A DNA stretch of 64,000 bases from Ruminococcus sp. (GTDB taxonomy: Bacteria; Bacillota_A; Clostridia; Oscillospirales; Ruminococcaceae): NCBI RefSeq assembly GCF_024684275.1, contig NZ_JAIKXF010000049.1, forward strand, positions 6,233 through 70,232, given 5' to 3'. Of the stretch, positions 44,148-53,136 are shown in pieces. The stretch's first letter is position 1. The number at the start of each line of letters is the position of its first letter. A model generated the notes under the pieces. It did no database searches and had not been told where the DNA came from. It was given only the letters and a program-made list of their open reading frames with translations. A program made the position numbers and the translations under genes.

Positions 44148-44551
44148 ATGAAAAAAAAGATCACCTCTTTATTAACAGCAGCGGTCTGTCTTTTTTTATT
44201 ATCGCAATAAACTCGTTTCTCAAGCCATGTTCGGGCATGATGAGAATGAAATGCCGTACTACAACTGACATTGCAACGGTAGTATTCTCACTTTCATTGG
44301 CGATAAGCCTGCTGACCTGCTTATTTAAAAAAGCAAAAGCAATAAAGGCTTGCGGCATCATATCAGCTTTACTCGGCATCGTACTTATTCTTGTCCCGTT
44401 CGTCGGAAGCTGCCCCTCGGCATCAATGATGTGCAACAGACACACAATGTCTGCTATCCGTATTGGCGGAGCAATTATATTCCTTATCGCTGCCGTATCA
44501 CTTATCGCTGTTTTCCTCAAAAAAGAAGTGAACAACAATGAAAACAGGTAA
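44148..44551 (+). pseudogene. DUF4418-like membrane protein, frameshifted in a T7 tract
   Basis: ATG at 44148 with AAGGAG upstream reads MKKKITSLLTAAVCLF, then hits a stop at about 44208. One extra T in the T7 run (44191-44197) would join it to the long frame that continues SFLKPCSGMMRMKC with three further membrane segments and a CPSASMMCN motif. The whole resembles the DUF4418 family of about 130 aa, four membrane segments. It overlaps the permease start by 14 nt. Either a slipped-strand on/off switch, true decay, or a homopolymer sequencing error. Confidence 0.7.
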
Positions 44552-45726
44552 GTATGTTTTACAGGTAATATCAAGGAGCCGATTCAGAAGCACCATTATT
44601 TTCCTGCTGTTTTTTGTTACGACCGCCTGTCTCTTCGGAACAGGTCTTTTTACTGAAAACCTGAAAAACGGTTCACAAAAGATATACGGCAGGACCTATG
44701 CCGATATGATAGCTGTTCCCGATTCGTACCTTGATACCACAAAGGATATGCTTTTCAAGGGAAAAGCCTGCTCGATCATTTTCAAAGATGATGTTATGAC
44801 AAAAATAAAGGATATAAACGGAGTCGAAGCTGCATCACCTCAGCTTTATCTTGAAACGCTGGCGCTGAGCTGCTGTTCAGATGAGGGTGTGCAGATCGTC
44901 GCCTTTGATCCCGAAAATGATTTTGCAGTATCTCAGTGGACAGATGTTTCACACGATATTTCCGCCGATGAAGCTCTGGCAGGTTCGGGGGGGGAATCTT
45001 GTAAAGGGCGATAAAATAACGATATTTGACCGTGAATTCACCATAGCAGATGTGCTTGAGGAAACAGGCATGGGATACGATAACAGCATATTTATAACGC
45101 GCGAAGCTGCTGATGAGATCACAGGCTCAGATCAGTACAAGTTCATGTTCGGACAAAAAACAGGTCTCGTTTCTATGGTGCTCATAAAAACTGTTCACGG
45201 CGCTGATATAACCGATGTATACAATAACATCAGCAGTGTCCTTGAGGGAAGCGAGACTAAGGTCTACCCTATCGAGCAGCTTTCCTCTGATCTGAGGAGC
45301 CATATAAGACTTATGACGAATATGGTAGGGATCGTTTCTGCCTGTGCAGTCATCATCGCTGCTGTTGCGTTATTCGCAATGGTAACGCTGACCTTTCATC
45401 AGCGGCGGAGGATAGCCGGAAGTATGCTCTCGGCAGGCTGTCCACGAGGAAAGGTCCTGAAATACTTCTCAGCAGAGTATCTTGCTCTGTTTGCCGCAGG
45501 AGCTGCTGCCGGCATGGCGCTTATATGTATTTTTCTTATACCTCTTCACAGTGAAGTAAAAAACGCCCTTGAAATGCCGTATAAGCTCATTTCATTGAAT
45601 GATGCGGTCAGACTTGTGATAAGGACTCTTGCCATAGACCTTGCAATGCTTGCGCTGGCTGTTTCCTTCACTTTTTTCGGTATTCTGAAAACAGAACCTG
45701 CTATGCTCATGGAGGAACAGGTATGA
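44538..45726 (+). pseudogene. FtsX/MacB-type ABC transporter permease, frameshifted in a G8 tract
   Basis: The first frame (44538-45014) gives a membrane segment (FRSTIIFLLFFVTTACLFG) and the start of a large external domain, ending DEALAGSGGESCKGR. The rest lies in another frame up to 45726: more of the external domain, then three membrane segments (AVIIAAVALFAMVTL, YLALFAAGAAAGMALI and LAIDLAMLALAVSF). Removing one G from the G8 run at 44987-44994 restores one 396-aa permease reading GSGGNLVKGDKITI. This topology fits MacB/FtsX permeases. It pairs with the ATPase 4 nt overlapped downstream. Confidence 0.82.
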
Positions 45727-46346
45727 TAGATGGAAGAAATATTACAAAGCTTTTCGGTGAAACTGGTCTGAAAAGCATGGATATAAAAGTCAAAAAGGGT
45801 GAAATGGCAGGACTTTCGGGATCTTCTGGCTGCGGCAAGTCAACGCTGCTGAATATACTGACGGGTATGCTTCGCCCCGACAGCGGAACTATACTTATCG
45901 GCGGAGTTGATATATCAAAGCTCTCTGAAAAAAAGCGGACAGCTCTCAGAGGAAACGTCATTGGCTATATGATGCAGAAAAATGCACTTCTGCCCGAATT
46001 GACAGTTATGCAGAACATCATATTCCCTGCATACATAGCAAAAAAGCACCCCACCGAAAAAGACGCGGAGGAAATAGCAGAAAAGCTTTCACTTACAAAG
46101 CAGCTCGGCTCTTATCCGTCGCAGCTTTCGGGCGGCGAGTACAGACGGGGAATGCTGGCAAGGATACTTCTGCTGGATACCCCCGTTATAGTGGCTGATG
46201 AACCCACTTCAAACCTTGACAGAGAAAGCGCTGTCATAGTCAGAGATATTCTGACGGAAGCCAATAAAAATGGCGTTACGGTATTAGCTGCATCACATGA
46301 TCAGCTGCTGCTTGACAGCGCTGACAGAGTGATCGCCGTCGGATAA
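45723..46346 (+). CDS. ABC transporter ATP-binding protein (LolD/MacB type)
   Basis: A 207-aa ATPase. Walker A is SGSSGCGKST, the Q-loop MMQKNALLPELTVMQN, signature LSGGEYRRGML, Walker B VIVADEPTSNLD and the H-loop AASHDQ. The type drives FtsX-like permeases in lipoprotein, peptide or antibiotic-peptide handling. It overlaps the permease stop by 4 nt. It is intact, unlike the two genes before it. Confidence 0.92.
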   Translation: MIDGRNITKLFGETGLKSMDIKVKKGEMAGLSGSSGCGKSTLLNILTGMLRPDSGTILIGGVDISKLSEKKRTALRGNVIGYMMQKNALLPELTVMQNIIFPAYIAKKHPTEKDAEEIAEKLSLTKQLGSYPSQLSGGEYRRGMLARILLLDTPVIVADEPTSNLDRESAVIVRDILTEANKNGVTVLAASHDQLLLDSADRVIAVG

Positions 46347-46373
46347 GTCAAGGCTTCCGCCTAAAAAGTATAA

Positions 46374-46413
46374 ACTATTGATGTGACAATTAGATCCTGA
46401 AGTTCAGCCGAAG
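46374..46413 (+). repeat. 43-bp promoter-associated repeat, copy C
   Basis: ACTATTGATGTGACAATTAG, then ATCCTGAAGTTCAGCCGAAG. It matches copies A and B with a few changes. The DUF1847 gene starts 43 nt later. The -10 box is less clear here (TATAAA at 46370-46375). Confidence 0.8.
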
Positions 46414-46455
46414 GAGATTTAGTTGGTACATCTATAATATAAAGGAGAATGTATC

Positions 46456-47160
46456 ATGTCAAAGGAAAAAGTATGTATGAGCTGCGCAGACTGCGGAGTA
46501 ATGAACTGTCTTAACAGAAACGGAAAATATCCCGAATTCTGCCCCACAGCAGAGCTGACAGAAGATGAGATCAACGAGGTCGTTGCACTCTATACAAACA
46601 GCAGAGTAAACAAAAAGGTCGCAGTTGTCTCAGCTGAGATCGAGGGCGAATTCTATGGAAAATATACCAGAGTAGAGGAGATAATCGAATTTGCAAGACG
46701 CATAGGCGCAAAAAAGATCGGTATCGCTACCTGCGTAGGTCTTATTGAGGAGAGCAGGATATTTGCACGTATCCTCAGACTCAACGGATTTGAGGTATAC
46801 GGCATCAGCTGTAAGGTGGGCTCGGTAAACAAGACCGACATCGGCGTAAAAGAAGAATATACCTGCATAACAGGTCCTGTTATGTGCAATCCCATAATGC
46901 AGGCAAAGCTCCTTGCAAAGGCAAAGGTAGACCTTAATGTCGTAGTAGGTCTTTGTGTAGGTCATGACAGTCTTTTCTACAAGTACGCTAAGGGACTTAC
47001 TACCACACTTATAACAAAGGACAGAATGCTCGCTCATAATCCTGCCGGCGCACTTTATCAGGCAAGGGCATATTATAAGAAGCTTCTCCACGCTCCTGTA
47101 GGCGCAGAGATCGACAGATCAAAGCTTTCCCCCGGAGCAGATACAGACGATAAGGAGTAA
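46456..47160 (+). CDS. DUF1847 metal-binding-like protein
   Basis: A 234-aa cytosolic protein of the DUF1847 family. The Cys-rich N-terminus is CMSCADCGVMNC followed by PEFCPT, and later Cys residues are in IGIATCVGL, ISCKVGSV, CITGPVMCNP and GLCVGHD. The pattern suggests a metal or Fe-S centre; function is unknown. It directly precedes a three-gene ABC importer (6-nt gap), so it probably processes or senses what that system takes up. AAGGAG is well placed. Confidence 0.88.
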   Translation: MSKEKVCMSCADCGVMNCLNRNGKYPEFCPTAELTEDEINEVVALYTNSRVNKKVAVVSAEIEGEFYGKYTRVEEIIEFARRIGAKKIGIATCVGLIEESRIFARILRLNGFEVYGISCKVGSVNKTDIGVKEEYTCITGPVMCNPIMQAKLLAKAKVDLNVVVGLCVGHDSLFYKYAKGLTTTLITKDRMLAHNPAGALYQARAYYKKLLHAPVGAEIDRSKLSPGADTDDKE

Positions 47161-47166
47161 CAGACA

Positions 47167-48129
47167 ATGAAGATACTAAATGCGCTGCTTCCTCTGCTTT
47201 CAGCGGCGGCAGCAGTGATAGTTGCATTAGCGGTGCCCGATTCACCGCTGCATCAGAGATCAGCTCACCCATATTTTGCTTATATGCTGATAATAGTAAC
47301 TGTAGTATACTACGCAGGCGCTTTTATTTCGGCTATGATAAGAAAAAAGCAGAAAACCAAAGCAGAGCATCCCGTGTTTTACCGTGCATTATTTCTTGCA
47401 GGCGTGATACTCTTCTTCAATATCCTTAATATATTTACAGTCAAGACAGCTATACTGCCTGTACTGTACTTTCCTGCCCTTGACCGCGTATTCGGCACTC
47501 TTGTTGAAGACAGAGTTCTCATATGGAAATGTATAGTATTTTCAATGAAGCTGCTGTTCAAGGGAGTATTCGGCGGACTTATCATAGGCTTCTTTATGGG
47601 AATAGCAGTTGGTTTCAGCAAGGCTGCGGCATACTGGATAAATCCACTTATCAGGATACTGGGACCTATCCCATCTACAGCGTGGATACCGATACTCCTC
47701 GTTGTATTCACAAAGGCAAGCAGTGCAAGTGCATTCATTATAGGCATATCGGTATGGTTCCCTACTGTTGTGCTTACCTCCAGCGGTATATCCAACGTAA
47801 AGAATTCATATTTTGAGGTATCCTCTACACTGGGAGCCAACACCCTTCACAAGATATTCAGGATAGGTGTGCCTGCTGCAATGCCAAGCATTTTCCTCGG
47901 ATTATTCAATGGTATATGCGGTTCATTCGTTGCGCTGATGACAGCAGAGATGATCGGTGCAAAATACGGCATAGGCTGGTATGTAAACTGGCAGAAGGAA
48001 ATGATGGCATATTCAAACGTGTATGCAGGTCTGATAGTTATCGCAGCACTGTTTTATCTCATCATCACTATCCTGTTCAAGGTACGTGACAAAGTTCTCG
48101 GCTGGCAGAAAGGTGTGATAAAATGGTAG
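47167..48129 (+). CDS. ABC importer permease (SsuC/TauC-like)
   Basis: A 320-aa protein with about seven membrane segments. The cytoplasmic coupling EAA loop is in SSTLGANTLHKIFRIGVPAAMPSIFLG. The GPIPSTAWIPILLVVF and FPTVVLTSSGI segments fit the nitrate/sulfonate/taurine permease family (BPD_transp_1). Its ribosome site overlaps the DUF1847 stop. The ATPase gene follows with 7-nt overlap and the binding protein after that. Confidence 0.92.
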   Translation: MKILNALLPLLSAAAAVIVALAVPDSPLHQRSAHPYFAYMLIIVTVVYYAGAFISAMIRKKQKTKAEHPVFYRALFLAGVILFFNILNIFTVKTAILPVLYFPALDRVFGTLVEDRVLIWKCIVFSMKLLFKGVFGGLIIGFFMGIAVGFSKAAAYWINPLIRILGPIPSTAWIPILLVVFTKASSASAFIIGISVWFPTVVLTSSGISNVKNSYFEVSSTLGANTLHKIFRIGVPAAMPSIFLGLFNGICGSFVALMTAEMIGAKYGIGWYVNWQKEMMAYSNVYAGLIVIAALFYLIITILFKVRDKVLGWQKGVIKW

Positions 48130-48902
48130 ACGGAATAATATTTGAAGGGGTCAGGAAGTCCTTCACCACCATCGACGGCGAGACCGTAAATGCTCTCAAC
48201 GGCGTTGATCTTGAAATTGAAAAGGGAGATTTCGTATGTCTGATAGGTCCGTCGGGCTGCGGAAAATCCACCATGCTGCGTCTGCTTGCAGGGCTTGATG
48301 TCCCAACCGAGGGAAGCATATATATAGACGGCAGCAAAGTAACACGCCCTGACCATGACAGAGGACTGGTATTCCAGGATCCCAATCTTTTCCCGTGGCT
48401 GAATATCTATGATAATATTTCCTTTGGACTAAAGGTGAGAAAGCTGTTTAAGGAAAGAAAAAACGACGTTGACGAATTTATAGAGCTTGTGGGACTTAAA
48501 GGCTTTGAAAAATCGTTCCCCCATCAGCTTTCCGGCGGAATGTGCCAGAGAGCTTCCCTTGCAAGAGCTTTGATCGGTCACCCGAAGGCATTGCTTCTCG
48601 ACGAACCTCTCGGTGCTCTTGATGCGTTCACAAGAATGAATATGCAGGATGAGCTGCTGAGGATAAAAAGCGAAAAGAAAATGACGATGATAATGGTCAC
48701 ACACGATGTTGATGAGGCAGTATACCTTGCAGATAAGATAGTTGTAATGACACCAAGACCTGCCAAGATCGAAGATGTCATCGACGTAAGACTTTCACAG
48801 CCCCGTGACAGAAACAATCCTGAGTTTATAAGACTCAGAAGCAAAATTTTAAAGATACTTGATTTTGCAGGAAAAGAACGCGATGTTGAGTACAATATAT
48901 AA
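48123..48902 (+). CDS. ABC importer ATP-binding protein (SsuB/TauB-like)
   Basis: A 259-aa ATPase. Walker A is GPSGCGKST, the Q-loop VFQDPNLFPWLNIYDNISFG, signature LSGGMCQRASLARAL, Walker B ALLLDEPLGALD and the H-loop VTHDVDEAVYLADKI. All parts are intact and typical of the nitrate/sulfonate/taurine group. It overlaps the permease gene by 7 nt. Confidence 0.94.
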   Translation: MVDGIIFEGVRKSFTTIDGETVNALNGVDLEIEKGDFVCLIGPSGCGKSTMLRLLAGLDVPTEGSIYIDGSKVTRPDHDRGLVFQDPNLFPWLNIYDNISFGLKVRKLFKERKNDVDEFIELVGLKGFEKSFPHQLSGGMCQRASLARALIGHPKALLLDEPLGALDAFTRMNMQDELLRIKSEKKMTMIMVTHDVDEAVYLADKIVVMTPRPAKIEDVIDVRLSQPRDRNNPEFIRLRSKILKILDFAGKERDVEYNI

Positions 48903-48921
48903 TAGAATGGAGTTATTTATT

Positions 48922-49968
48922 ATGAAGAAAAAATTCTTTGCAGGTCTGTTAGCTGCTGTAATGCTCACAGCAGGAACATCAGGCTGCGGAAGCCAATCAG
49001 CTGAAAAAAGCGGAAACGGTGAGTATGTACTTAAAATAGGTGAGGCTCAGGGCGCTCTCTGTCATGCACCTCTCCAGATCGCTATGGAAAAGGGCTTCCT
49101 TGATAATGAAGGAATAAAGTGGGAAAGAGTTGATTTCGGAAAGGCTGATATACAGGCAGCTCTCGGCGCAGGCACTATCGACTGCGGATTCGGTCTTGTA
49201 GGAAAATTCATTCAGCCTATTGACAATGGTCTGAATATGGTAATTACCGCAGGAATGCATACAGGCTGTACAAAGCTCCTTGTAAAAAAGGATTCCGGTA
49301 TCAAGTCAGTGAGCGACCTCAAGGGAAAAAAGATAGGTGTATCCTCTCTCGCAGGCTCGGAAGCCGTAACAGCAAAGCGTCTGCTCTTCTCAAACGGATT
49401 TGACATCAGCGCAGACAGCTCTGATATAGAGTTCCTTGTATACTCAACAGCAGACCAGCCTATAGCTCTCCAGAATGGCGCTGTAGACGCTATCTGCACT
49501 ATGGATCCTGTTGCTACACAGGCAGAAAAAGAATATGACCTTCTTCCGCTTATGGATACAGCTAAAACAGAGCCATATGCTTCCGAATACTGCTGTGTAA
49601 CATTCGTATCTACAGAGCTTGCAGAAAAGCACCCTGACGTTGCTGCTAAATTTACTGATGCCTGCCTCAAAGCCTCTGCATGGGTTGCAGCTAATCCTGA
49701 GGAAGCCGCTAAGATACAGGTCGAGAAGGAATACGTCAGCGGCAATGCAGACGATAATGCCGAGATACTCAAAACATATGAGTTCAGACCAAGCGTTCAG
49801 GGCGGATACGATGCACTTGTAAACGTTGCTAATGAGCTTAAAGCAATCGGTCTGATAAATGAGAATACAGATACAGACGATCTTGTAAAGCGTTCCTTCA
49901 AGAAGTTCGACGGTGTTCCTGATTCATATGAAGCTGACGGCGATAACTTTAACGCTGTTCAGGGCTAA
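48922..49968 (+). CDS. ABC importer substrate-binding lipoprotein (NMT1/TauA-like)
   Basis: A 348-aa lipoprotein. The signal peptide ends at LTAGTSGC, so Cys is the probable lipidated residue. The NMT1/SsuA/TauA fold follows with GEAQGALCHAPLQIAMEKG, VKKDSGIKSVSDLKGKKIGVSS and ALQNGAVDAICTMDPVATQ. The ligand could be a sulfonate, nitrate, pyrimidine or another small acid; sequence does not decide. The start at 48922 has TGGAG upstream, while the longer frame overlaps the ATPase gene. Confidence 0.9.
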   Translation: MKKKFFAGLLAAVMLTAGTSGCGSQSAEKSGNGEYVLKIGEAQGALCHAPLQIAMEKGFLDNEGIKWERVDFGKADIQAALGAGTIDCGFGLVGKFIQPIDNGLNMVITAGMHTGCTKLLVKKDSGIKSVSDLKGKKIGVSSLAGSEAVTAKRLLFSNGFDISADSSDIEFLVYSTADQPIALQNGAVDAICTMDPVATQAEKEYDLLPLMDTAKTEPYASEYCCVTFVSTELAEKHPDVAAKFTDACLKASAWVAANPEEAAKIQVEKEYVSGNADDNAEILKTYEFRPSVQGGYDALVNVANELKAIGLINENTDTDDLVKRSFKKFDGVPDSYEADGDNFNAVQG

Positions 49969-50001
49969 GATACCATAATTATTTCGGATAGAACAATAGC
50001 T

Positions 50002-50024
50002 AAAGCCTCCCTCGGGAGGCTTTA
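50002..50024 (+). terminator. Terminator of the DUF1847/ABC importer operon
   Basis: AAAGCCTCC (50002-50010) pairs with GGAGGCTTT (50015-50023), 4-nt loop. The right arm runs directly into repeat copy D. Confidence 0.8.
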
Positions 50025-50056
50025 TTGATGTGTCAATTAAATCCCGAAGTTCAGAC
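50023..50056 (+). repeat. 43-bp promoter-associated repeat, copy D (shortened)
   Basis: TATTGATGTGTCAATTAAAT then CCCGAAGTTCAGAC. It matches the other copies but lacks the -10 part, having been joined to a terminator arm. The OhrR-like gene begins about 100 nt further on, with its own promoter. Confidence 0.75.
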
Positions 50057-50092
50057 CTATATGCATTGCACTTAAAAAATTCTATTTACCTC

Positions 50093-50121
50093 TTGACAAA
50101 CTCATTTATATTTGATACAAT
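50093..50121 (+). promoter_or_regulatory. Promoter of the OhrR-like operon
   Basis: TTGACA (50093-50098), 17-nt spacer, TACAAT (50116-50121). No clear palindromic operator was identified around it. Confidence 0.8.
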
Positions 50122-50158
50122 ATAGTTGCAACAAACATTTGCGTGGAGGTGCGTTCAC

Positions 50159-50605
50159 TTGGAGTATGACTATAAAGAGGCGATGAAGCTTGACAACCAG
50201 CTATGTTTTCCTATCTATGCGGCTGCACGCTCTGTGACCTCAGCTTATACACCGTATCTTAAATCGATCGGTCTCACCTATACCCAGTATATCCTCTTTC
50301 TTGTGCTGTGGGAGAAAGACGGTCTGACCGTCGGGGAGATCTGCAAGAGGCTTATGCTTGACAGCGGAACATTATCTCCTGTCTTAAAAAAGCTGCGTCA
50401 GCAGGGATATATCGAAAAGAGCCAGAGCACTGCCGATGAACGATCATTTATCATCACGCTGACCGAAAAAGGCAGAGCGCTTCAGGAAAAAGCTAAGTAT
50501 ATTCCGCTTCAGGTCGGCAAATGCGTTAATATTGCGCCTGAAAAAGCAAAACTGCTCTATGACCTGCTTTATGAACTGCTGGAGCTTACTTCCGGTCAAT
50601 CATAA
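50159..50605 (+). CDS. OhrR-like MarR family redox regulator
   Basis: A 148-aa winged-helix repressor. LDNQLCFPIYAAARSV places a Cys at position 16, matching the reactive Cys15 of Bacillus OhrR, and LTYTQYILFLVLWE and LDSGTLSPVLKKL continue the match. The wing is in STADERSFIITLT. In the family, oxidation of the Cys by organic hydroperoxides releases DNA. A TTG start at 50159 has TGGAGGTG 7 nt upstream. It heads an operon of flavin and NADPH reductases instead of the usual ohr peroxidase gene. Confidence 0.88.
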   Translation: MEYDYKEAMKLDNQLCFPIYAAARSVTSAYTPYLKSIGLTYTQYILFLVLWEKDGLTVGEICKRLMLDSGTLSPVLKKLRQQGYIEKSQSTADERSFIITLTEKGRALQEKAKYIPLQVGKCVNIAPEKAKLLYDLLYELLELTSGQS

Positions 50606-50660
50606 TAAGACCGCGAATATGGTCTGTCTCACGTAAAAAATAAAATTAGAGGTGCTAACT

Positions 50661-51449
50661 ATGGATATGATGAATATCATCAGGACAAGAAAAAGCGTCC
50701 GCACTTTTGACGGCAAAGCTGTGACAGAAACCGATATAAAGAAGCTTAGGGAATATATCAGTACCATCACAAACCCGTATGGTATCCCCGTGGAATTTGT
50801 TCTGCTTGATGCCGATGAACACGGACTTTCCAGTCCTGTAATTCAGGGAGAACATCTCTATATTGCCGGAAAGGTGCCGCTGACAGATCACTGTGCAGAA
50901 GCATTCGGATATTCCTTTGAGAAACTTGTGCTGTATGCATGGTCAATTGGGATCGGTACAACATGGATCGGCGGTACAATGAAGCATGAGCTGTTTGAAC
51001 AGGAAGCAGGGGTAAATGACAGAGAGATAATGCCCTGTGTGAGTCCTCTCGGTTATCCTGCAAAGAAACGCTCCATTAAAGAGATCGGTATGAGAGCTGC
51101 CATAAGAGCAGATAAGCGCATAAAAAACGAGGAGCTGTTCTATGAAAATGATTTCAGCACTCCCCTGCACAGCGATGATGTTACAGTACAGAATGCTCTT
51201 GAAGCGGTCAGGTTTGCTCCCTCAGCAGTCAATAAGCAGCCGTGGCGTATAGTAAAGTGCGGAAATTCATATCATTTCTATGAGAAAAAGACTCTTGCAG
51301 ACAGCGGTGCAGCCTGGGACGTTCAGAAAGTCGATCTTGGGATAGCGATATATCATTTTATGAGCGTTGCAGGCGGTACTTTAAGCGTTGCGAAGCCTGA
51401 CACCGCTGTTGGTAAGGATACAGAATATATCGCAACAGTCACGCTGTAA
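50661..51449 (+). CDS. Nitroreductase family protein
   Basis: A 262-aa FMN-type nitroreductase. It starts MDMMNIIRTRKSVRTFDGK, the FMN-phosphate binding end. EKLVLYAWSIGIGTTWIGG, CVSPLGYPAKKRS and RFAPSAVNKQPWRIV are the other flavin-contacting parts. The order, with the APSAVNKQPW string in the second half, suggests the two-half (tandem) subtype. It would reduce nitro groups, quinones or similar electrophiles. Second gene of the OhrR-like operon. Confidence 0.88.
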   Translation: MDMMNIIRTRKSVRTFDGKAVTETDIKKLREYISTITNPYGIPVEFVLLDADEHGLSSPVIQGEHLYIAGKVPLTDHCAEAFGYSFEKLVLYAWSIGIGTTWIGGTMKHELFEQEAGVNDREIMPCVSPLGYPAKKRSIKEIGMRAAIRADKRIKNEELFYENDFSTPLHSDDVTVQNALEAVRFAPSAVNKQPWRIVKCGNSYHFYEKKTLADSGAAWDVQKVDLGIAIYHFMSVAGGTLSVAKPDTAVGKDTEYIATVTL

Positions 51450-51479
51450 AAGCATCATATAAACATAAGGAGGTTATGT

Positions 51480-52406
51480 ATGAAAACTCTCAATATTGTA
51501 AACGGACCGCAGAATGTATCTGCGATCATTCAGGGCTGCATGAGAATGCCGGCTCTCTCGAAGGAGGACGCAGCGAAGGTCATTCGCACTGCCTATGACT
51601 GCGGTATCAACTTTTTTGACCACGCTACCTGCTACGGAAACGGTGAGGCAGAGGAGCGCTTTGCACAGGCCTTTCCGCTGACCGGTATCAGGCGTGAGGA
51701 CATTTATATCCAGAGCAAATGCGGACTGTGCTTTGACAGAAATGAATTTGACTGGACGAAGGAGAATATCCTTTCCAGTGTTGATGACAGCCTGCGCCGT
51801 CTGAATATGGAATATCTGGATGCTCTGCTTCTGCACAGACCTGATCTGCTTTTTGATCCCGAGGAAGTCGCAGAGGCTTTCGATACCCTTGAAAAGTCAG
51901 GAAAAGTGCGCCATTTCGGTGTCAGCAACCTGATGCCCATGCAGATCGAGCTTCTGAAAAAATATGTGAAGCAGCCCCTTGTGTTCAATCAGGTCCAGCT
52001 GTCGCTGGAGCAGTCTCAGCTTATAGATCAGGCACTCTACATGAACAACAAGACAACCGATCTTTCTGTGAACCGTGACGGCTCCGCACTGGATTACTGC
52101 CGTCTGCACGATATTACGATTCAGGCATGGTCGCCCCTGCAATTCGGAATGTTCGGCGGTACATTCATTGATAATCCCGATTTTCCTGAAATGAACAAGG
52201 CACTTGCTGAGATCGCAGAGCGTGAAGGTGTATCAAAGGCAGCTGTCGCCATTGCATGGATACTGCGTCATCCTGCAAAGATGCAGGCGATCATCGGTAC
52301 TATGGATCCTGAGCATATCAAGGACACCTGTGATGCTGTAAAGGTCAAACTGTCGCATCATGACTGGTATGTACTGTATCTGGCGTCAGGAAAATTTCTC
52401 CCCTGA
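51480..52406 (+). CDS. Aldo/keto reductase
   Basis: A 308-aa NADPH-dependent oxidoreductase. The catalytic tetrad is visible: Asp in GINFFDHATCYG, Tyr in the same string, Lys in IYIQSKCGLCF and His in DALLLHRPDLL. VRHFGVSNLMPMQIELL and IIGTMDPEHIKDT belong to the substrate and NADP sites. It resembles YdhF-type reductases. AAGGAGG is close to the start. It probably reduces reactive aldehydes, in keeping with the operon. Confidence 0.92.
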   Translation: MKTLNIVNGPQNVSAIIQGCMRMPALSKEDAAKVIRTAYDCGINFFDHATCYGNGEAEERFAQAFPLTGIRREDIYIQSKCGLCFDRNEFDWTKENILSSVDDSLRRLNMEYLDALLLHRPDLLFDPEEVAEAFDTLEKSGKVRHFGVSNLMPMQIELLKKYVKQPLVFNQVQLSLEQSQLIDQALYMNNKTTDLSVNRDGSALDYCRLHDITIQAWSPLQFGMFGGTFIDNPDFPEMNKALAEIAEREGVSKAAVAIAWILRHPAKMQAIIGTMDPEHIKDTCDAVKVKLSHHDWYVLYLASGKFLP

Positions 52407-52418
52407 TCGGAGGATGTT

Positions 52419-53111
52419 ATGAGCAATTTATCTCCGCTCCAAAAAGGGCTTTCCTACATACTGAAATCAATTGTCATTGCGTCAGCGGTGATCGGTACAT
52501 TTTTAAGCTGGCACGCCGGGCGGAATTCCTTCATGGGCGGCAGGACAGTGTTTATGTTCTTTACGATACAGTCCAATATTGCTCTTGCGGTGATCTGTCT
52601 GGCTGGACTTGTGAAAATGCTGAAAAACAAGCCATTCAGCGACCTCTGGTATATCATAAAATTTGTCGGAACAGTCTCGATCACCCTGACAGGTGCGGTG
52701 TTCTGCTTTGTACTTGCCCCGACTATGCAGCAGGGAGCGTGGAACATTCAGAATGTCCTGACGCACGTTGTCGTGCCGTTTGTCGGGATACTTGACTTTT
52801 TCGTGACGGGCATCAGCAGCAATATCAAAAAGCGCAATGATCTCTGGGTGATCGTTCCGCCGATATTGTATGCAATATACGCAGGCATCGGCTATGTATG
52901 CAACTGGCAGTTCGCAGAAGGATATAATTATCCGTATTTCTTTCTGAACTGGGGCAGTCCGGCAGGGGCGTTCGGTTTTACGAATGAGCTGCCGTATATG
53001 GGCAGTGCATGGTGGATACTTGCGCTGTTCTGTGCGCTGCTGATCGTGGGAATGCTGTATCTGCTGATACTGGACGGACTGAAAAAGGTGTTTCACACGA
53101 AAAATAAATAA
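52419..53111 (+). CDS. Pr6Pr family membrane protein
   Basis: A 230-aa protein with six hydrophobic segments. The motif FFTIQSNIALAVICL and the HVVVPFVGILDFFV segment match the Pr6Pr (FAR-17a/AIG1-like) family; YPYFFLNWGSPAGAFGF precedes the last segments. Members are presumed membrane hydrolases or transport-like proteins; no activity is established here. It is 12 nt after the aldo/keto reductase and 26 nt before the next nitroreductase. Confidence 0.82.
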   Translation: MSNLSPLQKGLSYILKSIVIASAVIGTFLSWHAGRNSFMGGRTVFMFFTIQSNIALAVICLAGLVKMLKNKPFSDLWYIIKFVGTVSITLTGAVFCFVLAPTMQQGAWNIQNVLTHVVVPFVGILDFFVTGISSNIKKRNDLWVIVPPILYAIYAGIGYVCNWQFAEGYNYPYFFLNWGSPAGAFGFTNELPYMGSAWWILALFCALLIVGMLYLLILDGLKKVFHTKNK

Positions 53112-53136
53112 ACAATTCAAACAGGAGGAATATATA

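Noticed and set aside
43776..46413. Copies B and C of the 43-bp repeat as terminal inverted repeats of a transposon
   Set aside because: They are inverted to each other around an ABC operon, but no transposase lies between. Copies A and B share one orientation, as do C and D, and all point toward a gene. Promoter association explains the pattern better.
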